This document shows, piece by piece, positions 15,649 through 20,690 of a stretch of 20,690 nucleotides of DNA. Each line of letters begins with the position of its first letter. Within the stretch, counting starts at the first letter, position 1. The translations under genes and the position numbers were made by a program. This stretch comes from Vulcanimicrobiota bacterium. GTDB lineage: Bacteria > Eremiobacterota > Eremiobacteria > Baltobacterales > Baltobacteraceae. The notes under the pieces are model-generated. The model worked only from the letters and a program-made list of their open reading frames with translations, did not search any database and was not told the origin of the DNA. The stretch covers positions 1 to 20,690 of the forward strand of contig JAQBPL010000020.1 of NCBI GenBank assembly GCA_028287545.1, read 5' to 3'.

Positions 15649-16173
15649 CTATTTGATCAGCGCCGCGCCGGCTTGGCACATCACGACGTCTTGAGCGCCG
15701 GTTCCGCCGCTGCAGCCTACGGCGCCGATCAGCTTGCCCGCCTCGACGAGCGGAATGCCGCCGCGCGACGCGATGACCCCATCGAGGGTGAGCGTCGCCG
15801 GACTGCCGCCGTTGATGACTTCTTCGAAGGATTGCGTCGGGCGGCGGTACGTCGCCGCCACCCGCGCCTTGTGCTGCGCGATGGCGATCGACGCGATCTG
15901 CGTGTCGTCCATCTTCTCGAAATAGATCAGTTCGCCGGCCGGTCCGACGACCGCGATCGCCTCTTTCCAATTCGCGTGGCGCTTCGCCTCAGCGACGATC
16001 GCCGCCGCCACCTGCTTCGCGCGGTCGATGCCGATCGGCGGCCCGTACGGGATGACGAAGGGCATCACCTCGGGGACCGGCGCCGGGGCGGGCGGCGGCG
16101 GCGCTTGCGCACGCGCCTGGCTGCCGAGCACCATGACGCCGCAGAGCGCAGCGGCGACCATCGTTGAGCGCAT
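15649..16173 (-). CDS. secreted GlcG/HbpS-like heme-binding-fold protein
   Basis: The 174-residue product has a signal peptide (core 5-18, cleavage near ARAQA at 20-24), a proline-rich linker (25-36) and then the GlcG/HbpS fold: GIDRAKQVAAAIVAEAKRHANWKEAIAVVGPAGELIYFEKMDDTQIASI, followed by AQHKARVAATYRRPTQSFEE, IASRGGIPLVEAGKLIGAVGCSGGTGAQDVVMC. Family members include HbpS, which binds heme outside Streptomyces cells, and GlcG of the glycolate locus; most others are uncharacterised. ATG 16173 is chosen because the signal peptide starts there and TGAGGAAA precedes it by about eight bases; the same frame stays open much farther upstream but runs through the arsR-type gene as a shadow. Heme binding here is inference. 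Confidence 0.85.
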   Translation of the reverse strand: MRSTMVAAALCGVMVLGSQARAQAPPPPAPAPVPEVMPFVIPYGPPIGIDRAKQVAAAIVAEAKRHANWKEAIAVVGPAGELIYFEKMDDTQIASIAIAQHKARVAATYRRPTQSFEEVINGGSPATLTLDGVIASRGGIPLVEAGKLIGAVGCSGGTGAQDVVMCQAGAALIK

Positions 16174-16216
16174 GAGCGATTTCCTCAGCTCGAGAACGGG
16201 AGATGGCCTTCCTCGC

Positions 16217-16239
16217 CTTGGGAGGCAACGCCCTCCAAG
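16217..16239. terminator. hairpin after the ArsR-type gene
   Basis: CTTGGGAGG (16217-16225) pairs with CCTCCAAG (16232-16239) through eight base pairs with one bulged G, about 27 bases beyond the stop of the regulator gene and before the GlcG-like gene. No T-run is visible on the minus strand. It may end the dehydratase-regulator transcript. Confidence 0.35.
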
Positions 16240-16265
16240 CGCGCCCTTCCGGGCCCACGTTCGCG

Positions 16266-16568
16266 TCAGATCTTCGCCGAGATGGCGCGCTTGATCGCGG
16301 CGATGCGCCTCTCGTCGCGCCGGTAGAACGTCCACTGCTTGATGCGCTTGGAGCGCACGAGTCCGGCGTGCGCGAGCACCTTGAGGTGTTCGCTCACCGT
16401 CGGTTGGCTCAGGCCGAGCTTCTCGGCGATCAGCGCGCCGCACACGCCGTCGTCGACGAGGTCGCCGTCGACCTGCGGCGGAAAATTCGCGCCGGGATCT
16501 TTGAGCCATTCGAGGATCTGCAGCCGTCGCTCGTTGGCGAGCGCGCGAATCGCGACCACGACCGTCAT
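16266..16568 (-). CDS. ArsR-type winged-helix transcription regulator
   Basis: The 100-residue protein has the ArsR fold: ALANERRLQILEWLKD (residues 9-24), the helix-turn-helix GALIAEKLGLSQPTVSEHLKVLAHAGLV with the recognition helix SQPTVSEHLKVL, and a wing ending KQWTFYRRDE. It differs from metal sensors of the family in having a single cysteine (CGALIAEKL) in place of the CxC metal site, and an insert GANFPPQVDGDLVDD before the HTH, so metal sensing is unlikely. It starts 10 bases after the dehydratase stop with no good ribosome-binding site, so it is probably co-transcribed and coupled. It may regulate its own operon, possibly through the palindromes in the promoter at 17531-17559. Confidence 0.9.
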   Translation of the reverse strand: MTVVVAIRALANERRLQILEWLKDPGANFPPQVDGDLVDDGVCGALIAEKLGLSQPTVSEHLKVLAHAGLVRSKRIKQWTFYRRDERRIAAIKRAISAKI

Positions 16569-16578
16569 CGCGCGAGGT

Positions 16579-17523
16579 TCAGCGCTCGAAGTCGACGGCC
16601 GTCGTGTTGCCGCCGCTGACGATCACCGCGACCCGCTCGCCGTCGGCGGGACGGTAGCGCCCGGAGAGCAGCGCCGCGAAGGCCGCGGCGCCGCCCGGTT
16701 CGGCGACGACGCGAAGCTGCTGCCAGAGCGCCGCTTGCGCCGCGCGGATCGCATCGTCGCCGACCAGGGCGACGCGCTCGACGAAGCGCTGCGCGATCGG
16801 AAACGCTCGTGCGCCGATCTGCCCCGACCCGAGCGAATCGGCGGCGATGCCGTTCGTCTCGGCATCGACGGGACGGCCGGCTGCCAGCGCGCGCTCCAAT
16901 TGCGGTGCGAGCTCCGGTTCGACGCCGATGACCCGCGCTGCGCCGCGGTACCATGCGGCGACCCCGCTGATGAGGCCGCCGCCGCCAACCGCGGCGAGGA
17001 CGGTATCGACATGGGGCGCTTGTTCCTCCAGCTCGCGCGCGAGCGTCCCTTGGCCGAGGATCGTCTCGTCCTGGTCGAATGCATGAACGCGGAGGGCGCC
17101 GGAGTCCGCGGCCCACGCCTCGCTCGCGGCGAGCGCGTCGGCGTATCGATCGCCGCCGATCTCGAGCCGGGCGCCGTACTCGCGGATGCGCGCGATCTTT
17201 GCCGGCGACGAGATGCTCGGAACGAATATCGTCGCGCGCAGGCCGAGCGTCATCGCCGCGTAGGCCACGGCCGCGCCGTGATTACCGCCCGACGCCGCGA
17301 CGACGCCTGCGGCGGGGACCGGGCGCTGGAGCAGGTTCGCGAACGCTCCGCGCGTCTTGAACGAACCCGCATGCTGCAGCTGCTCGAGCTTCACGGTGAG
17401 GCGAAACGGTGCCAGGCCGAAGTCCGCGCCGTCGACTACGACGACGGGCGTGCGGCGGACGTACGGCGCTATCGCGCGCGCGGTCGCGGCGATCGCGTCG
17501 CGCCCCAGTTCGATCTCGGTCAT
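16579..17523 (-). CDS. threonine/serine dehydratase-like PLP enzyme
   Basis: The 314-residue protein is a fold-type II PLP enzyme. The cofactor lysine is Lys56 in HAGSFKTRGA, the substrate-binding loop is ASGGNHG (77-83), the phosphate-binding glycine loop is GGGGL near residue 175, and Ser in IVSGGNTT near the C-terminus contacts the pyridine ring. It should deaminate threonine or serine to a 2-oxo acid plus ammonia; serine racemase or a related activity on hydroxy-aspartate is also possible. There is no C-terminal ACT domain, so it resembles the catabolic, unregulated type rather than biosynthetic IlvA. It is the first gene of a pair with the ArsR-type regulator. The ATG at 17523 follows a strong promoter by seven bases, so the mRNA is probably leaderless. 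Confidence 0.9.
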   Translation of the reverse strand: MTEIELGRDAIAATARAIAPYVRRTPVVVVDGADFGLAPFRLTVKLEQLQHAGSFKTRGAFANLLQRPVPAAGVVAASGGNHGAAVAYAAMTLGLRATIFVPSISSPAKIARIREYGARLEIGGDRYADALAASEAWAADSGALRVHAFDQDETILGQGTLARELEEQAPHVDTVLAAVGGGGLISGVAAWYRGAARVIGVEPELAPQLERALAAGRPVDAETNGIAADSLGSGQIGARAFPIAQRFVERVALVGDDAIRAAQAALWQQLRVVAEPGGAAAFAALLSGRYRPADGERVAVIVSGGNTTAVDFER

Positions 17524-17530
17524 GCTGACG

Positions 17531-17559
17531 GTTATAACCTCAAATTAGCCATTTGGCAA
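17531..17559 (-). promoter_or_regulatory. leaderless promoter of the dehydratase-regulator operon
   Basis: On the minus strand TTGCCA (17559-17554) is followed after 17 bases by TATAAC (17536-17531), and seven bases later by the ATG at 17523. The -35 is part of the inverted repeat GCCA-AA-TGGC and the -10 sits in the ten-base palindrome GGTTATAACC; either could bind a regulator. No Shine-Dalgarno sequence fits between the -10 and the ATG. Confidence 0.7.
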
Positions 17560-17598
17560 TATGACGATTTACTGTCGGTGCCCATTGCGACGCGCTGA

Positions 17599-17626
17599 TT
17601 GAAGCGCGTTGCGAACCGGGTAGCAT
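17599..17626 (+). promoter_or_regulatory. possible promoter of the histone-like gene
   Basis: TTGAAG (17599-17604) is followed after 16 bases by TAGCAT (17621-17626), with a leader of about 17 bases before the ATG at 17650. It is back-to-back with the dehydratase promoter. Confidence 0.4.
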
Positions 17627-17649
17627 CCGCACAAAGAAAGGAGTTGCCA

Positions 17650-18105
17650 ATGGCTGCCCGCACCACGACGACACGCAAGAAGACCACCGCGCGCAAAAAG
17701 ACTACCTCGCGCAAGAAGACGAGCGCGCGCAAAACGACCGCGACCCGCAAGAAGGCGACCGCGCGGAAGAAGACGACGACGGCACGGAAGAAGACTTCCG
17801 GCCGCAAGAAATCCACCACCCGCAAGAAGACCAGCGCGCGCAAGAGCACGGCTCGCAAGACCACGGCGCGGAAGAAGGCGTCGACGTCGCGGAAGAAGAC
17901 CGGTTCGCGCAAGAAGAGCGCCGGCCGCAAGTACAGCCGCGGCGCGTCGGACTCCGTGCGCAAGGAGATGCACGAATTCAAGCGCGGCACGGCGCGCAGC
18001 GGCCGCAAGGGCGGCAAAGTGAAGAGCCGCAAACAAGCGATCGCGATCGGCCTATCCGAAGCCCGAGCCAGCGGCAAGAAAGTCCCCCGCAACCCCAACC
18101 GCTGA
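17650..18105 (+). CDS. histone H1-like Lys/Arg-rich protein with C-terminal DUF6496 domain
   Basis: The 151-residue protein has two parts. Residues 1-98 are almost entirely repeats of the type (A/S/T/G)-R-K-K-(T/S/A), with no acidic residue at all, like the tails of bacterial histone H1 homologues. Residues about 100-148 form a compact module, KEMHEFKRGTARSG then KSRKQAIAIGLSEARASGKKV, which matches what I recall of DUF6496. The tail should bind DNA or RNA through charge; the module may give specificity or self-association. AAGGAG six bases before ATG 17650 fixes the start. It converges with the exonuclease III gene, four bases apart. The repeated coding pattern CGCAAGAAGAC makes this stretch prone to slippage and repeat-number change. 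Confidence 0.85.
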   Translation: MAARTTTTRKKTTARKKTTSRKKTSARKTTATRKKATARKKTTTARKKTSGRKKSTTRKKTSARKSTARKTTARKKASTSRKKTGSRKKSAGRKYSRGASDSVRKEMHEFKRGTARSGRKGGKVKSRKQAIAIGLSEARASGKKVPRNPNR

Positions 18106-18109
18106 CCGG

Positions 18110-18886
18110 CTAGAGGTCGTAGTCGATCGTGACGGGGGCGTGGTCGGAGAAGCGTTCGTCCTTGTAGATGGTCGCGGCTCGCACGGTGGACGCGAGGTCG
18201 GGCGTGATCAGCTGGTAGTCGATACGCCAGCCGAGGTTGTTCTCCCAAGCGCCCCTCCAGCCGGACCACCAGGTGAAGCGCTTCGCTGCCTGGTCGACGA
18301 CCCGGAACGCGTCGACGAAGCCGACGCGCTCGATGACGTCGTCCATCCAGGCGCGCTCCTGCGGGAGAAAGCCCGTCACGCCCGCGCACGACTTCGGGCT
18401 GAACACGTCGATGTCGCGGTGGGCGATGTTGTAGTCGCCGCACACGATGAATGGATGCCCTTCGTTCTTGAGCTGCGCCAGCGTGGCGATGAAGCGGTCG
18501 AGGAAGTTCTCCTTGACCGCCTGGCGAGCCGGACCGCTCGTCCCCGACGGTACGTACAGCGACGCGACGGAGAGGCCGCCTTCGAAATCCATCCGCACGA
18601 AGCGGCCCTCGGCGTCCATGTCGTCCATCCCGAGGCCCCGCACGATCCGCAGCGGCTCGCGCTTCGAGTAAATCGCCACGCCGCTGTAGCCTTTTTTCTG
18701 CGCGTCGACGAAGGCCGAGTGGTAGTGCGTGAGGTCGAGCGCCTCGGGCGGCAGCTGATGCTCCTGAGCCTTGGTCTCCTGGAGACACACCACGTCGGGG
18801 GCCTGAGCCTCCATCCAGCGGAAGAAACCCTTGCGCGCCGCAGCGCGAATGCCGTTGAGGTTGCAGGTGATTACCCTGTAGCGCAT
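18110..18886 (-). CDS. xth: exodeoxyribonuclease III / AP endonuclease
   Basis: The 258-residue protein has all motifs of the Mg-dependent exonuclease III family: TCNLNGIRAA (7-16), LQETKAQ with metal ligand Glu37, LYVPSG with Tyr111, GDYNIAHRDID with Asp151 and Asn153, WRIDY with Asp223, and FSDHAPV with Asp248 and His249. It should cut DNA at abasic sites and degrade 3' ends in base-excision repair. Length is normal. ATG 18886 gives the typical MRYRVITCNLNG start; it lies seven bases after the recombinase stop and has no Shine-Dalgarno sequence, so expression probably depends on the upstream genes. It converges with the histone-like gene. Confidence 0.95.
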   Translation of the reverse strand: MRYRVITCNLNGIRAAARKGFFRWMEAQAPDVVCLQETKAQEHQLPPEALDLTHYHSAFVDAQKKGYSGVAIYSKREPLRIVRGLGMDDMDAEGRFVRMDFEGGLSVASLYVPSGTSGPARQAVKENFLDRFIATLAQLKNEGHPFIVCGDYNIAHRDIDVFSPKSCAGVTGFLPQERAWMDDVIERVGFVDAFRVVDQAAKRFTWWSGWRGAWENNLGWRIDYQLITPDLASTVRAATIYKDERFSDHAPVTIDYDL

Positions 18887-18893
18887 CGTCGGT

Positions 18894-20342
18894 CTATTCG
18901 GCGGTGCGGGCGCGACGAGGACTTTTCTGGCGATCGGGATCCTCGGCGGCGCGGATCGTGAGCAGTCCGTCGTACTCAACGACCAGGCCGCCGAGCGTTG
19001 ACGCGACGAGCCGCGCGATTCGCTGTTGATCCTCGGGCAGCGCCTCGGCGAAGGTGCGCGCGGCCTCGCGGATCACCTCGCCAGCGGCGAGCTCGCGCTG
19101 ATGCTCGTGCTGGCCCAGTGCCATCTGCGCCGCGAGCTCGGCGACGCGCGCTTCGGCGTCCTTGCGCTCGAGATCGATCGCGTCGAGTCGTTCCTGGAGA
19201 TGCTCGTCGCGCAGCTGGCCGGCGGCGTTGAGCGCCCAGATGCGGTCCCGCTCGCGCGCGAGATCCCGCAGCCGCGCCTCAGCCTCACGCTGCGCGCGTC
19301 GGACCAGGTCGACGGAGACCGTCCGCGCCTGACGGCTATAGGACGCGATGAGCGCGGGCTTGTCAGTGAGATCCGCAAGCATTTGCACAAACTGCGGCTC
19401 GATGCGATCGGCACGGTGGCCCAGCTGCAGCTTGCCGTGATTCCACACCGCGCGACAGACGTAGTACCGGATGCGCCGCGGCGAGCGCCCCCAGGTCGTC
19501 GACGTCAACGTGCGTCCGCAGGGGCAGTGCAGCGCGCCGGCGAGCGGGTTCGCGTTGCGCGTTGCCGGCCGGCCCGACGCTCGCGCGCGGCGCGCGCGCT
19601 GGAACGTCACCTCGTCGACGATCACTCCAACGTATGCGCGCTGCTCCAGCACCTTGATCACGCGCTGCGGTGTCCAGCGCACCTGAACCGTCTTGCCGTT
19701 CTTGTACGTGTAGTCGGGCGTGATCGCCAGGAGCGCGCGCGCGATCGAGCCCAGGCCCATTCCCTCGACGCGCAGGCGGAACAGCGTTCGGATGACCTCG
19801 GCGAACGGTTCGTTTGGCTCGTCCTTGCCGCCGTCGCCCAGGCGCAGCCCGAGCGGGCGCTGATTGCTCACCGGGAGCTTCGCGGCGCGGCGCTTCGCGT
19901 AGGTCGCGATCGCCTTGTCGCGCTTGACCTCGTTCTCTTGGCTCGAGACGGTCGCTTTCACGGCGACCAGCAGCTGCTCCATCGCGGTCTCGTTGCGAAG
20001 CTCGCCATCTTCGCGCGTCCACACGCGCACGCCGAGCATCTTGAGGTCGTGCACGACGAGCTGCGTCTCGACGATCGGGCCGCGCGCGACGCGATCGAGG
20101 CGGATCATCAGCACCCAGGCGGGGCGATCCTCCGCGGCGAGATCGCGCAGCTGCCGGAGCAAGTCTTTCACGATGGTTCGCGGGCCCGCTTTGCCGCTCG
20201 CGACGCCCTTGACGGTGTGCGCAAGGCGCCAGCCGCGCTCGCGGGCAGTCGCTTCCGCCCAGGCGCGCTGATCGTCGAGCGTATCGACTTGCTTCGAGGA
20301 CGAGACGACGAGGAGCGCCCAGGCTGAGGCGCGCGAACTCAC
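18894..20342 (-). CDS. large serine recombinase
   Basis: With a GTG start at 20342 the protein has 482 residues. Residues 8-135 are a resolvase-type catalytic domain: LVVSSSKQVDTLDDQ places the nucleophile at Ser14, and RLDRVARG (81-88) holds the two active-site arginines of the DRxxR motif. Residues about 155-260 match the recombinase domain (RPLGLRLG, LFRLRVEGMGLGSIARAL, WTPQRVIKVLEQRAYVG). A reduced zinc ribbon follows (CPC at 273-275, Cys296), then a long coiled coil (345-425), as in integrases and transposases of this class. The usual Arg two residues before the nucleophile is Val12. The GTG overlaps the stop of the preceding gene as GTGA, which decides the start; a TTG at 20444 would add 34 residues of unrelated look. 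Confidence 0.88.
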   Translation of the reverse strand: MSSRASAWALLVVSSSKQVDTLDDQRAWAEATARERGWRLAHTVKGVASGKAGPRTIVKDLLRQLRDLAAEDRPAWVLMIRLDRVARGPIVETQLVVHDLKMLGVRVWTREDGELRNETAMEQLLVAVKATVSSQENEVKRDKAIATYAKRRAAKLPVSNQRPLGLRLGDGGKDEPNEPFAEVIRTLFRLRVEGMGLGSIARALLAITPDYTYKNGKTVQVRWTPQRVIKVLEQRAYVGVIVDEVTFQRARRARASGRPATRNANPLAGALHCPCGRTLTSTTWGRSPRRIRYYVCRAVWNHGKLQLGHRADRIEPQFVQMLADLTDKPALIASYSRQARTVSVDLVRRAQREAEARLRDLARERDRIWALNAAGQLRDEHLQERLDAIDLERKDAEARVAELAAQMALGQHEHQRELAAGEVIREAARTFAEALPEDQQRIARLVASTLGGLVVEYDGLLTIRAAEDPDRQKSPRRARTAE

Positions 20343-20608
20343 GAGGGATCGTTCGCGGCGACTTGCTCGTGCGCAGCGCAAGGATGCAATAGATACCTGA
20401 GGCCACCAGCGCCCTGCCCCAAAAGTGTCATCCAACAGGGGCAATCCGGCCAGCGATACCCGGTGATGAATTTCATCGTGCGAGACTGCGTACCGCGGCG
20501 ACCGATCGGTTTCCGATGGCTTATTTCGATGGGATTGTCACCGATGTTCGTTTTCGCCCACTCCAACAGAACGGCGTATCCGAGTACTCGCGAGCCCTCG
20601 TCTTTCAC
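20339..20608 (-). CDS. 89-residue protein of unknown function, coupled to the recombinase
   Basis: The frame opens with GTG at 20608, eight bases after GGAGG, and its TGA overlaps the recombinase GTG as GTGA; its own GTG likewise overlaps the TGA of an upstream frame. The product is polar and basic in the first half, with a segment FITGYRWPDCPCWMTLLG followed by GLRYLLHPCAAH, giving CPC and a further Cys and His that might bind metal. No family is recognised. The DNA (20400-20610) is visibly less GC-rich than the neighbouring genes, which hints at a different origin. Reality of the gene is inferred from the ribosome-binding site and the two overlaps. Confidence 0.55.
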   Translation of the reverse strand: MKDEGSRVLGYAVLLEWAKTNIGDNPIEISHRKPIGRRGTQSRTMKFITGYRWPDCPCWMTLLGQGAGGLRYLLHPCAAHEQVAANDPS

Positions 20609-20690
20609 GGCATGCCTCCGACGATCAGTCGGAACCGCCGCCGCCGATTCCGCACGACCGCCTCGAGCACGCGCTTGCGGCGCAGATACA
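20605..20690 (-). CDS. 3' end of an unknown basic protein (cut by the right edge)
   Basis: The last 27 codons of a minus-strand frame entering from the right encode YLRRKRVLEAV then VRNRRRRFRLIVGGMP and stop with TGA at 20607-20605, overlapping the GTG of the 89-residue gene. Too little is present to name it. It is listed because the GTGA overlap continues the chain of coupled genes. Confidence 0.45.
   Translation of the reverse strand, partial: YLRRKRVLEAVVRNRRRRFRLIVGGMP

Noticed and set aside
15549..15655. SAM riboswitch upstream of metN
   Set aside because: The gap is only about 100 bases and I could not find the conserved core or stem arrangement of the S-box, SAM-II or SAM-IV types; a covariance search would settle it.
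16174..16509. Long N-terminal extension of the GlcG/HbpS-like protein
   Set aside because: The extension is an Arg-rich shadow of the ArsR-type gene; the signal peptide and ribosome-binding site support the start at 16173.
17680..17930. CRISPR-like or satellite repeat
   Set aside because: The repetition follows the codons of the R-K-K-T repeats in the histone-like gene and has no spacer structure.
19026..20327. Open frame of 433 codons on the plus strand opposite the recombinase
   Set aside because: The minus-strand recombinase has recognisable domains; the plus-strand product has none and arises from codon bias.
18881..20632. ATCGTCGG near 18885 and its inverted copy near 20620 as ends of a mobile element
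   Set aside because: Eight bases, inverted rather than direct, and within chance expectation in this base composition; serine-integrase attachment sites would need a shared direct core.

Overview
The window is 20.7 kb of GC-rich, compact bacterial chromosome with about 21 protein genes. Many neighbours are only 4-15 bases apart and several pairs are convergent. I see no rRNA, tRNA or CRISPR. Secreted proteins and lipoproteins with cleavable signals, a non-lipidated MetQ-type binding protein and two genes with a -10 box seven bases before the ATG (leaderless pattern) point to a diderm, probably soil-type, bacterium. The mix of Vgb-like propellers, an OFA-family transporter, a DUF6494 protein and a lysine-rich DUF6496 protein would fit a lineage such as Eremiobacterota or a similar poorly cultured phylum, but the lineage is a low-confidence inference.

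Left third (1-8402): an alpha/beta hydrolase cut by the left edge, with a good sigma70-type promoter; a four-helix membrane protein; a zinc-dependent formaldehyde-dehydrogenase-like alcohol dehydrogenase divergent from an MFS drug-efflux-type transporter; then three co-directional exported proteins (an 817-residue two-propeller lipoprotein, a small lectin-like beta-sandwich lipoprotein, a His-rich secreted protein) and a small convergent two-helix membrane protein.

Middle (8698-13028): an OFA-family (OxlT-like) transporter convergent with a secreted phospholipase C/acid-phosphatase-type phosphoesterase; a secreted coiled-coil protein; a DUF6494 protein; and a small zinc-ribbon-like protein.

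Right third (13043-20690): a complete metN-metI-metQ methionine importer operon, preceded by a 100-base region with three copies of a 10-mer and two palindromes; a secreted GlcG/HbpS-like protein; a threonine/serine dehydratase followed after 10 bases by an ArsR-type regulator, read from a near-ideal leaderless promoter; a histone-H1-like Lys/Arg-rich protein; and, entering from the right edge on the minus strand, a chain of tightly spaced genes: the 3' end of an unknown basic protein, an 89-residue unknown protein, a large serine recombinase and an exonuclease III. The first three are joined by GTGA stop/start overlaps and the last by a 7-base gap.

The most interesting area is this recombinase-ExoIII cassette, because of its coupling and because the recombinase lacks the arginine normally found two residues before the catalytic serine. 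No single pathway spans the window. The coherent units are the met importer operon, the dehydratase-regulator pair and the recombinase cassette.
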